DNA of 64,000 nucleotides from Rotaria macrura (taxonomy: Eukaryota; Rotifera; Eurotatoria; Philodinida; Philodinidae). Positions 1-10,851 of the stretch are shown piece after piece. The notes under the pieces were generated by a model. That model did no database searches and had not been told where the DNA came from. It worked only from the letters and a program-made list of their open reading frames with translations. Both the position numbers and the translations under genes were made by a program. Where the stretch lies: positions 1 to 64,000 of the forward strand of contig OENT01000519.1 in NCBI GenBank assembly GCA_900239685.1, in the 5' to 3' direction. Position 1 is the first letter of the stretch. Every line of letters starts with the position of its first letter.

Positions 1-1030
1 AATCTTGCCTGACGATGTGATTCTTGCCTCGCCAGGCAAGAATGTATCTACAAGAAACTGGAAAGAACGATGTCAAGATCGTCGACTAGTGTCTAGTCCA
101 AAATGTGTTCTGTACGAACAATAGTTGAGAAGTGGATTCGGTCATTTGATCTTGTATTGGCGATATAAAAATGAAATCAGGAATGATATATCTTTTATCA
201 TAATAAAATTAAAAAAATGTTTCACTAGTATGGCTTATCCTATTCTTTCTCAAGGTATTTATTCTCTTGAAAAAGAAAGAAAAAGACAATCACATGAGTT
301 TAGAAGGGAAAAACTTAATGAGGAAAAGTCATTAAGATCAGTTGTTGTATTTACGGAGTTTGTTGATAAGCCATGTTGAGAATAATGTTCACTTGCGCAA
401 CTTTATTCACTATTTGTATATAATCATGAAGTTGTTGAGCCGAATTGATGTCATCAAAACTAAAATATATCTTTCGATGAACGATGGATGCAGTGCTGAA
501 ACTTACAAAATAGTGGATTGAATGTAGCCTTGATATGTTAACGAATGTGATAAATCAATTTTTACAATTGAACCGTGAACAACAGCTAAAGCACTAACAT
601 AATCAGCAGCGTCTACAAATAAATTTCAAAGAGTGAATAGAGAAATAAGAAAAAAACATAATCTTAAGTTGTCTCACGTTGCCAGTTGTAGCCATATGTA
701 TCAGGCATTTGACCGGTAAAGTTACTTCGCGAATGACGAAGTTGCTAAAAAAAGAATATAAACAGTTATATGATTTCCGTTCATGGCAAAATAGAAAGAT
801 ATGGTTGATTGTTTTCAAAAAAAAGAAGCGATTAAAGTCATTAATATAAATGTCATTTTGAAAACTTAATGTTTCTTAGAAGTAGAATACTCGGAAAGGT
901 CAATCAGATTGATCTGTAGATTTAAAACACTTTAAAACTTGTTACTACCTGTAACAAATGAAGATTAAGTCAATGTTGAGATATAGTTCGATCATGCGGT
1001 GTCCTGTGATAGCAGACTTTTTCGGGACCC
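1..1030. other. Non-coding stretch at left edge
   Basis: No convincing exon was found on either strand; the open frames here are short and do not resemble known proteins. A perfect 9-base hairpin lies at 21-29 and 34-42 (TTCTTGCCT against AGGCAAGAA), and the first bases repeat the word CTTGCCT, so the window may begin inside a small inverted-repeat element. The rest is plain AT-rich sequence. Confidence 0.6.
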
Positions 1031-1304
1031 CCCAGGAGGAAGGTTACGGCCCACTGTAAATTACCGTAACTTTACCGTAAACGGCCGTTTCTACTCCGTA
1101 ATTACACCATAAACGACCGTATTAATACCGTATTCCACCGTAAACCAGGTCCATGATTTACGACCGTATTCTCACCATACTTTTGCCGTATTTGTATCGT
1201 ATGTCGATCGGATACGGTCGTAAATCATGGACCAGGTTAACGGCTGTATGCGCTCCGTATTTGACCGTAGATGGCCGTATACTTACCGTATGATTTCACC
1301 TGGG
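1031..1304. mobile_element. CCCAGG-ended word-repeat element A (CGTA words)
   Basis: This 274-bp segment begins CCCAGG and ends CCTGGG and is flanked on both sides by CC, consistent with a 2-bp target duplication. The interior is a monotonous series of CCGTA/CCGTAT words, much more GC-rich than the flanks. It contains a near-perfect inverted repeat of 26 bases (1144-1169 against 1212-1237, one mismatch). There is no coding capacity, so it looks like a non-autonomous, MITE-like element. The family is not one I recognise. Confidence 0.6.
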
Positions 1305-2479
1305 CCACTCTTAAAGATTTAATGAATACAAAAAACATCTAATTTTGAACATACTTGCTCTATTGCACACATTCTTAGGTGAAAGTTAACAGCACCAATA
1401 CACAAAGCTACGTACTTGAGGTACAGCATGTAACATTCCATTCGTTCGATAATAGTATGATCTGGACATTAGTATAAATTACGATATCGTTGGACTTAAT
1501 AATGACACTAAAAATAAGATGAAAATATAATGCGCTATCAGTCTAAAAGAATAACACACTTGGACGGAAAAGCAGAATAACAAACACAATGTTATGTGTG
1601 AAGAAGAAATAGTAAATCAGTCGATTAGACATAGAAGAAATCCACGTGCTCTTTGAGGGTTCATTTTACATTTTCTATCTTTCTTCATAATAAGAGTGAC
1701 TAACATTTTCAAGAAAAACATAATAGTTTGATCCTTGATATTCTTTCATTCTTGTTTAAACTTACTTCCTCGCAAAATCAAAAACAAAGCAATACAATAA
1801 CTGCTTGAATCATGGTCTGAAGGTGATCAATGTGATGTAACCAAGCGAAAAAGATCTATGTACTGTAAAGCACTAAATAGACAATGAAAACAATTTTTTT
1901 CTTAAATATTTCTCTTACATTATTAGTTAATTTTTGTCAATCAATGGTGCAACAGCTACTAAAAATGACACTATCAACTGTCTTATTTTGTTCGCAATCT
2001 AATACAATCATTTGAGCAGCCGTTGATAAATATTGCTAAATGGAACATTTTCGTATGTTCTACATTATGTTTATTAAGCACTAGATGTGTCACATATTTG
2101 AAATGCCATCAAAATTGAAAATAACCAATTTCTTACTTTTTATTATTCATAGCAAACACTACTATTTCCAACTGATTTTATACAAGAAAGTACACAAGAA
2201 TTAGTTCTAGCTTATATTAAGATATTAAGTATTGAGAAGGAACTAGAAAATATAAAACATATGATAGAAAAAGACAAAATAAATATTGATAATAGGCAGA
2301 ACAACAATTTAGATATTTTCATGTCATTTGGTTTTCGACTTCCCATACAGGCAATACAATAATCACGTTTTTTATTATATGTACAAAAATATTTCAAACG
2401 CATTAGAAAGTCTTTCAAACTATCACAGCTCCACCAAATGAGTGAAAGCAAACACTCTTTAAAAAGAGGCTATAAATTA
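1305..2479. other. Non-coding AT-rich stretch
   Basis: No gene or RNA was recognised. Short open frames, such as one on the minus strand at 2212-2451, have low-complexity AT-rich composition and no family resemblance. Confidence 0.5.
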
Positions 2480-2763
2480 CCCATGTAAAAGAATTTTGTT
2501 CAAAAAATCACGAAATAATCGATTATAATCATACGATTTTAATCAATAATTTAAGCAGTAATAATCATAGCAAAATCAGATTTTAATCGATTATTTCAAA
2601 TTATCCGGATTATAATCGATTTTAAAAAATATGCTAAATTGATTATAAACAGAATAATTGAAATAATCAATCAAAATCTGATTCTGCTATGATTATTAGT
2701 GCTTAAATTATTGATTAAAGTCGTATGATTATAATCGATTTTTTGATTATTTTTTTACATGGG
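2480..2763. mobile_element. Palindromic MITE-like element B (AATCGATT words)
   Basis: This 284-bp element begins CCCATGTAAA and ends TTTACATGGG, flanked by TA on both sides (2478-2479 and 2764-2765), a 2-bp duplication. It is a near-complete palindrome: arms of roughly 110-120 bases from each end pair with few mismatches, so a single strand would fold into one long hairpin. The arms are built of words such as ATAATCGATT and TCATACGA. It has no coding capacity. Confidence 0.75.
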
Positions 2764-3101
2764 TATTGATAATAGCTGATAAAATTCTTTTGTTGACGGA
2801 AACAATTGTTCAGTGAATCACAGACTAGCTGCAGATATACATCAGTACATTTTCTTAAAAATTGCAGCCACACTGATGATAGTAAATAATTCCTAAGAAA
2901 CTTTCTTAGAAGAATAATTAATAACAAACAAATTCAATATTGAAAGGAACAATATTTACCAAATTTATCAAGAACCTCTTCGAATTGATAAAACTTCAAT
3001 TGCATAATAAATTATTGACTTTTTCATTTTAGTTTGTTGCTATTGTTATCGATGGATAGTACCAAAAAGGGAACATTAACAGTTGTTTCTTTTTCAGACA
3101 A

Positions 3102-3446
3102 CCCAGGCCGAACTAGCACGGTCGTCAACGACCGTGTACGTAGAAATATGGCAAAATACATGGTCCAGTATTACGATCGTATATCTCCGTGTCGTATACG
3201 GGGAAATACGACGATATACAGAGAGAGAAACAATCATTTATGGTACTCGTATACAAAATCCGTAAACGGTTTTCATTTTCCACCATATTCCTCTGTATAC
3301 GATCGTATTTGTCCGTATACGACACGGCGATATACAACCGTAATACTGGACTATGTAAAACGCGATAATATGACCGTATACCGTCGTATGGGGAGCGTAT
3401 ATGGTCGTTTACAGCCGTATACGAAGTCCGTAATCGTCGACCTGGG
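3102..3446. mobile_element. CCCAGG-ended word-repeat element C (GTATACG words)
   Basis: This 345-bp segment starts CCCAGG and ends CCTGGG. The flanking dinucleotides are AA and TA, so a 2-bp duplication would need one mutation. The interior is dominated by GTATACG/CGTATA/CCGTA words and holds a long imperfect inverted repeat (about 3160-3200 against 3315-3355). Open frames across it arise because the word repeat lacks stops; their translations are arginine/tyrosine-rich and not protein-like. It is related in style and ends to the element at 1031. Confidence 0.6.
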
Positions 3447-3478
3447 TATAAGGCAGATTCGCTGATAGATTTGTGTGC

Positions 3479-3571
3479 TCAAATATGATCGAGTGGTTTT
3501 GTATAGTCATATACGAATTTAGAGAATTAGAATTATATGAGAAAAACAAGTGTTCGAATCCAGCCTCGACC
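3479..3571 (+). pseudogene. Degenerate tRNA-like relic (pol III A and B boxes)
   Basis: An A-box-like sequence (TGATCGAGTGG, 3486-3496, as in Ser/Leu tRNAs) is followed 55 bases later by a B-box match (GTTCGAATCC, 3552-3561) and CTCGACC. The acceptor and T stems do not pair properly, so this is not a functional tRNA. It may be a tRNA-derived SINE head or a decayed tRNA gene. Confidence 0.35.
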
Positions 3572-3759
3572 AAAAATAAATAAAGTATATATAATTAGAT
3601 TCCTTCCTGGACGACTAAGGGAAGAACGAGCAATAATGACAGATTCCTATAGAAATTACCAGTACCAAGAAGTTAGTAAGCAATACTATGGAAGTGTAAA
3701 TAATTTTGGTTAATTTTTTTCATAGTTTGAGTACATCTTAAAAAAACCGCTCTGTACCG

Positions 3760-3965
3760 CAGTGTCAAGAAATCCCGGTATTTAGCGTTTCCAAAAAACG
3801 CGGGAGTCAGACCGTTAATGCGGTTTTTAAAAACCGCGTTCTACCGCGTCTTGAAAAAACCGCGATTTTTCCTGTTTTTGAAAAGACGAATAAACGGTCT
3901 GGCTCCGCGTTTCGAAATACCGTTCAAAACCGCGTTTTTTTTGCGAATTTTTTTCGTGGGCAGTG
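3760..3965. repeat. Inverted-repeat element F (AAACCGCG words)
   Basis: This block of AAAACCGCG/CGCGTTTT words lies just upstream of the 5S gene. It contains an inverted repeat (about 3795-3818 against 3889-3912; the arms share CAGACCGTT/AACGGTCTG). The edges are uncertain: GCAGTG occurs at 3759-3764 and again near 3960-3965, but no clean terminal repeat or duplication was found. It resembles the other word-repeat elements of this window. Confidence 0.4.
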
Positions 3966-4102
3966 ATCACTTTTCATTCATCAATTCCAAAGTGCCTCTG
4001 TTTTCAATAAAAAGACAGTTCAAATTCCGTGAATTTTATTTAAAAAAAAGATCGATTACGGAAGAAGTACGATTCGGAGGCGGATCCAACACAAGAGTTG
4101 TT

Positions 4103-4221
4103 GCTTACGGCCATACCACGTTGAATACACCAGTTCTCGTCCGATCACTGAAGTTAAGCAACGTCGGGCTCGGTTAGTACTTGGATGGGTGACCGCCTGG
4201 GAATACCGAGTGTCGTAAGCT
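4103..4221 (+). rRNA. 5S ribosomal RNA
   Basis: The ~119-base segment carries the conserved features of eukaryotic 5S rRNA: a closing stem GCTTACG/CGTAAGC, the internal promoter region around AAGTTAAGCAACG, the segment GGATGGGTGACCGC, and the end GAATACCGAGTGTCGTAAGC. It is followed at once by T-rich sequence (CTTTGTTTTTG), the expected pol III stop. It appears intact and stands alone in this window; no second 5S copy or spliced-leader RNA gene was seen next to it. Pol III transcription from the internal promoter is expected. Confidence 0.95.
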
Positions 4222-5441
4222 TTGTTTTTGTTCGTTGTCTTTGATAAAGGAGGCGCTGGATCTTTTTCAATACAAAGGAAGCCGGATTTTGCTCGTGCGA
4301 ATTTCAGTTGAATTTAGAAAGATCAGTATCGGCTAGCTTCTGCTATTTTTACGAAGTAGGAACAATTTTTTGATTGCAACTTCATTTCGCTTATCCTCAT
4401 TTTAAATATTTTTATTGCACGTTCATCATAGTCATTTTTTCAAGTTCTTACCAAGCGTATTTATAAAATTTGAACGGATATCTCATCGAATTCATTTATT
4501 ATTATGATTATAGACAGTTCATCGATCGATCAAATGTCTATGAGTAGTTGAATCTTTTATGAATTTCGAATGATTACTGTCCTGACGAAAAAAATGTTGA
4601 CATACCCGTCACTATTGATATCTATGATCTTTATTTGTAGTCGCACATCACAATTTAATATCTATGGTCTACGAGTGTCATAGTGTTATTAAAATGCAAG
4701 AACCATTTCATTATTAAAATAATTTGCTATCATGCACCTACGCATGTAATTATCATTGATTGAAATATTCAACAAAGAGTCTAATTTTACGAATATTATC
4801 TAACATGTGACCAACGTGGAAAAGAAAGTCTTATCATTATGTATGTGTGTGCATGTATTAAATTTGCATTCTATATATACGTATTAACCGCATGAAAAAA
4901 TTGATATCAATAAACGCATCTGTACATTATATTTGTCAAGATAGAAAAAGAAACGAAAGTTTGTCAGAGACGAAAACAATTTCAAGACAAGAAACAAAAA
5001 GACGAATTTTGTCAAATAATTAATAAATATAAACTACGACGTACACATAGATCTTTCACTGAGAATTTGATAAAACACAGAAGAACGACTGTATAAACAA
5101 TTTAAATCATTCATGAATCAAATTTAAATAGTTCTTCTTCAATTCCGTCGATGTAATGGAAATCTGTCTGAATGAAGTGTGGACGAAGAAGCTTGGCCAG
5201 AATTAGGATATTGAGAATTGGATGTCATCCAATGTTTATTGGAGCTTAACTCGAGTGAGATTGAGCTCGCTTTGTTGCTGTGGTACCGATCGTCTACAAC
5301 AATTAAAGAAATAAAATTGACACTTAAAAATAAAATTTATAGCATTAAATAAGCAAATCAGAGGTGCGAAGACACTGAAATCGTAGCATAGAAAAAGCCT
5401 CAAAAAGTCAATAGCCAAATAGCAGTATAGCAAAAGCAAAA
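4222..5441. other. Intergenic, between 5S rRNA and Kelch-b561 gene
   Basis: No gene was recognised. The right end should hold the 3' UTR of the minus-strand Kelch-b561 gene. An open frame at 5236-5439 continues past that gene's stop and has no recognisable similarity. Confidence 0.5.
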
Positions 5442-8400
5442 CTAAAAATCAAGTGTATCAACGAAGCAAACACCGTTCCATGAACAAATGGAAACGGATG
5501 TGCAATATTTCACGTACGAAGATGTTTGTGCATGTTCTGCGGAGTAACCACCGTCATTGGTGTCAACCGATCTAGGCTGTTTTCTTCCTGAGATTGGATA
5601 TGCTCTATCATTGGGTCGATTATATTCCGGTAGTCTAGCAGATGTACTAACATCACCAGACCGAGGTTGTCTTTGATTAGGTACAAGTGGTGCCATATCA
5701 TCGAGATGATTTCCATCATTACTACCACCGTATTTGTATGCACCATTATCAAATGTGGATGAATTCGATGGAAGAAGGCGACCGAAGTTAGGACGTGCCA
5801 TCGGTACTTTTGTCGGTGATTGGCGTTCAGTTTGTTCTTCGAAAAGCTTTAACGATGATTGAGATGTACCTTTGGGGTCCACACGTATTTCTACATTGAA
5901 TACAATAATGAAATACAACAACATAGATTCACAGACATTTATATTATTCAGTTTTCCCTTTGTTTCCTCATCGTGCAAAATAATAATAAATTAATAGAGA
6001 CAACAAATAGCTATCATGTCTAGATATATATCTAATATAAGTACACAAAAAAGCATTGCCTATGCGTAAACTCACTATTATGATCATATATTGTATATTC
6101 AATAATTCTCTCTGTATGACATGATAGAGATTTTAAAACAATAAAATTTGTTTTCACAATTGATTTTCTTACCTGTTGGCTTTAATGAACCTGATGTATT
6201 AGAATTACGATGTCTGGCGAGCGCTATGATTTCCAGTATAACCAGAGCAAGAAAAAGAAGACCCATATAAATATACCAGAAAACCCAAAAAAGTAATGGT
6301 AATACAGCAAGAAAAATGCCTAATGATATATTGATGAATCCGAGTGCCAATATGAGTGAGCCTAATATACGATGAATAATACGCCATGCACCCGCACCAC
6401 CCCATGTCTGGTGATTGAATCCTTCTTGACTTATTTTATGACTTGATCCGGAAAGACGTTTATGATTATTTGTATTTCTTTTGATACAAACAATTCCAAG
6501 CCTTTGTAAAACAAAAAACAAGAAAAGATAATTATGAATCTATAACAATGAAATTAAGACATACAATCCAACGAGAAACTGCATAATTGTTAGTATAAAA
6601 GTTATGATACCGATTATACCATGAGCATGTCTAAAATGAAGTCGCGATGGTGTACGAACTGAGTGTACACCGAACGAAAAACCACAGATAGCTAGTGCAA
6701 CTCCAAAAAGCTAAATAAAAATCATCAAAATTATGATTCAAAGTCAGCATTCATCTACTTGTAAGATGATATGTAAACATCGTGTAATAAATCCATTGAC
6801 AACATGTCGACCAACTATATAGCCGATAGGAAAAATGATACCATAAGTAACTAATTGAAATATTCCATGAAGATGGTAGTATGAAAATGGATAGGGACAT
6901 CCACGTGAATTTGGTGCAGCTAATGCATCTTGTGCCGATGCTTGTAAGAACCAAAGATCAGAAAGTAAACGACGATCACTAGATATTTATTTGTACGATT
7001 AAATAAATGAATAAGTACTAATAAATACTTACGCTGTCGCTCGTCCACCGAAAACAAACATGCCAGGCATACCTTGAAAACATCCAGCAACAAAAGCAGC
7101 ACCTTCTCTTTGCATTGGATAACTACCATCCTATTCAATGTAATGACATAAATAAATTTATTACTATCTACACATTATACAAATATATTAAACTAATAAA
7201 ATAGATAGAAAATATTTTGTCTATTGACAATCCTTGTTTTATTACAAATGATATAAAACGAGATGACGATAAATTGATAGTTTTCGCTAGTGTAGACAAG
7301 CTAAATGAAGTATTCTAATGAACATCCTAAAATAATTAACTGCTCAGAGTTGACACGATATTTTCAAAGTTTCACATCAAAGCAGGAGTTGGTTAAAAAT
7401 TATTGGTTTCTAGTATATAGATTTAAACTGTGTCAAATCTCATCAGTCAATGATTGTAGAATATCGATTAGAAAACTATCTCTTATCTGTATGGAAACAA
7501 CTAGAGTGGTCCAAATTATAGATACGAAGATATTCTTGTACACATGAAATGGTGACAACGAATTTTAATTGATAAGATTAATCATGAATTAATTCTATGA
7601 AACTTACTGTTGGAGATGGAGCTGCTCGTTTTAAAAACCATTGTTTTTTGCTTAAACTAAATACAGCTACTTCATCGCGCGGACTTGGATTAGTCTGTAA
7701 AAGAGATGAAAGAATAAATGTTTGAAGTGTATTTTCATCCTACACACATAAATCGATGATGGATTCGATTCGCGACCACTCCATAAGATAGCCACTGCTT
7801 GTTCGAGTCCCATATTCATATTAGCCGACATATCAGCCGCACTTGAACCAGTTCCAGCACATGTACTATACGATGGAAGCGTCACCATCGTAGCACCTGT
7901 TTTTGTTGTTGGACATCCACCTAAACGTTCCCAATTGCCATTGTCAATTTGTAGCAACCAACTATCTTTTGATGGACATGGACCACCTTTTCCATAACCA
8001 CTAGAGCAAAAACATTCTAGTTAGATATTGCATGAATATTTTCATAGAATAATTTTCTTCCATAGATAGAAACAAATCTACATGAATTAGTTCTAACGAG
8101 CGTAAGTAGTAACTTGTAAAGCAAGAGTCAATAATACCTCAGTGGATAAAGAATTTCTACTAATTTATTTGTTCAATTATTCATTTTTATTTTCTCGTAC
8201 CTTAGACATCCACCAAACAATAAAAGATAATTATCATTAAGTAATGCTGTCGAATGTCCATACCGTGCATGCGGATAAGCTGGACTATATGATGGTAAAT
8301 CATTCATAACTAAAATGATGGAAGTAAAATTTGTTAAAACATATTTTCAAAATAAAATATGCATAAACACTTTACCTATTGATGCTTGTGTCGTTCCCGA

Positions 8401-9288
8401 TTGACTGAGACCTGATGCACCTTTCCCAATGATTTCTGTGATCGAATACATCGAATCACGTGATTTACCCATCGTATATAAAACCTTTGGAACATCATTC
8501 GCAACTGGTGCAACAGCTGCTGAGCCAAAACCACGTGGATATTGTGATGTTTGTGTTTCCTGCCAAGTTTTTGTACTAGTAGATAGATAAAAGAATTCAA
8601 TTTAAAAAGAAAAATATTCATTTAAAATACATACTCATAACTAAGATACCAAGCATCATGAAACGGATAAAAATCTTCATCAGCACTATCATCATTACCA
8701 TTGAAATTTTTCATAGTATTATAACCAGTTCCACTCAATGGATTGTAATTTGGATTATTTACAAAATCTGGATTGTTCATTAATATTGGATTTTGTATAA
8801 AATTCGGTGGTGTTTCATAATTATAATTTGGACCTTGTTGAGCAGCTGCATAATATAGATATTGATTATAATACGGAGTTGAACCTTGCACACCAAAGCC
8901 ACCAAATATATATAAACCACCATTGATTGAACTTGCCGATGCCATACCATAACGACTTGGTGGTGGAGCTGGAAAACTAAGTGTATCCCATTGACCTACA
9001 ACAAAATCATGAAATTTTCTTTAATTGGTGTGCTACGATAATTTTTATGACTTGAGTACCAGTTAGAAGATTGAATGAATAGCAATCTTGAAGAGGCATT
9101 CCTGTTTGAGTTCGACCGCCGTATAAAATAATAAATGCTTGATCGAAACCAATAGCAGCATCACGTCGTGCTATGGGTGTGTCGGAACTTGTACCATCAC
9201 TGAGTAGAATCCATTGCATTAGTTGACTATATCCCGTTGAAACAAGTATTAGAAAAATAGGAAAATATATCAATAGATTTGAAAACAT
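5442..9288 (-). CDS. Kelch-repeat / cytochrome b561 fusion membrane protein
   Basis: Eleven exons: 9060-9288, 8635-8995, 8376-8575, 8201-8309, 7748-8000, 7608-7694, 7033-7130, 6759-6978, 6565-6710, 6173-6501, 5442-5890. Phases close and the sum gives 826 residues. An N-terminal signal peptide (about residues 1-22) precedes Kelch-type blades to about residue 440, with the glycine pairs typical of Kelch (ILYGGRTQTG, IFGGFGVQG, LLFGGCLR, VFGGRA). From about residue 470 to 660 come hydrophobic helices with the histidines expected of a b561 core (HGIFQ, GRHVV, HFRHAHGIIG, RIIHRILG). A 150-residue polar, probably cytosolic tail follows. b561 proteins move electrons across membranes, often for ferric reduction; the Kelch part would be an extracellular or luminal beta-propeller. 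Substrate and partner are unknown. A strong 3' splice-site signal ends exactly at the ATG (9289-9290), suggesting trans-splicing. Confidence 0.85.
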
Positions 9289-10851
9289 CTAAAGATTAAA
9301 AAAGAAGAAACAAAAAAAATAAAATTAATATGATTAACAAGCAAATAGAAAGCTTATGCTTGAAATTGTTAAAAATAAGCACGTATTTCATATAAATGAA
9401 AAGAACATTTTCTTGGATTGTTCTGAGTGCTTTTCTAGCTAGAATTCCGAAATTTATGAATGTATTACCTGTGTACTTGAACTTTAGTTTGTTCACACAT
9501 TAGTATGCTCGAGAAAGACGAGAGAAAAAAGACGAATTTTTCTTCGTTGAGCGGTGTGAATCATGAATCCAGCTTGTGAAAGGCGACAGAGAGAGAGCGT
9601 GATGAGTATGAAAAAGGGTTATTTTTTCTGATACAATACCAAAGATAAAACTATTTGAAAGTGTTTTTTTGTCCAACTGCTTTTTACTCAACGTGAACTT
9701 GCTTTCTTTTGCTTCTATTATATGTGCTATGTATTGCAATCTTTGATTATTCAAAAAAGAGTACTTTTTTTTCTAGTCAAGAAATGGAAGAAAAAGCTAT
9801 CGTCTAACCACAAAAAAGAAGTGTATGCGACAATTTTACCTGAATGAAATTCTTTTCTTTCCTTCTTTCAATACATGATGTTGACGGTGCGTTGACTGAG
9901 CATGGAGAATAACTCATTCTTTTCTCCTCGTTCTTTTTTTTCTTATTTCTCTTTCTCTGTTCGTTTTATGGAAGGTACGGTTCTACATAAATAGTGAAAT
10001 TGAAACATACATGGCACACACGTTCTATATCTGTCCACTGCTTGCTAGCATTAGGGTCGACTGATGGACGACCGTAAGTGCAGTTTAGTCACATGAGGGG
10101 ATACAACATAGCCATAAGCGAGTACACGACCTTTTTCTTTACCTAAGCTCAATAATGTTGTCGGACGGATGCAAACACAAGAAAGGTTCAGTTCTGTCGT
10201 TTTCTCTTACTCATTGGTGTCCAAACTTTCAATTGCGACACGGCTGATGTTCGGTCAATCGTCATTGTACATAAAATCGAGAACAAGATCACCAAACACA
10301 TTCAAGATAGAGAACAGACGAAGAACGAAAGAAAAATATCAAGATAAAGACCATTTTTAACGATACGTAGCCACAATATGAAGAAAAAAAATGCACAGCA
10401 TATGAATCATTCATAGTAGCATTGTCAAAAAAGCAACAGAAAGAAATGTGGGCAAGGACACACACATGGTGCACATGAGTGTTGATTTGATAAAAGAAAG
10501 AGAAAACGAAATTTATTTCTGTTATTTTCATTTGATGAGCTTGTATACAGCAGCATAAACTTGAATTGTCAATATATTCTTTTAATCGTATTAATTTTGA
10601 ATGAGAAATTAAATCGAATGAAAAACAAAACTTGGAAATTTTTAGATTAATTCAAATATTTCCTGTCTCATGAAATCATAGAGCATTGTTTGTTTCTATT
10701 ATAACAACATATACGATAACTTGAATATTTTATTTTCTACGTCATCTATAATATATAGGTGATGTCATTTGTTTATTCATTGCATCAGTATCAACAACTG
10801 TTGTCTACAATGTAAAAACACTTGTTCGATACTAATCAGCAAAACAAAAAC
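9289..10851. other. Divergent intergenic region with likely promoters
   Basis: The region separates the minus-strand Kelch-b561 gene from the plus-strand monooxygenase. It holds no credible gene; short open frames are not protein-like. A dyad at 10739-10768 (ACGTCATC, AT-rich core with TATAATATATAGG, GATGTCAT) lies about 85 bases before the monooxygenase ATG and could be a core promoter with flanking CRE-like half sites. This is inferred from sequence only. Confidence 0.4.

Noticed and set aside
3034..3465. 143-codon open frame on the plus strand
   Set aside because: It lies on the GTATACG word repeat, which lacks stop codons by composition; the translation is repetitive Arg/Tyr/Thr and the frame's edges do not match any gene signals.
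3760..3965. CAGTG at both edges, considered as hAT ends for the CCGCG element
   Set aside because: The right edge reads CAGTG rather than CACTG on the plus strand and no 8-bp duplication exists, so the boundaries were left uncertain.
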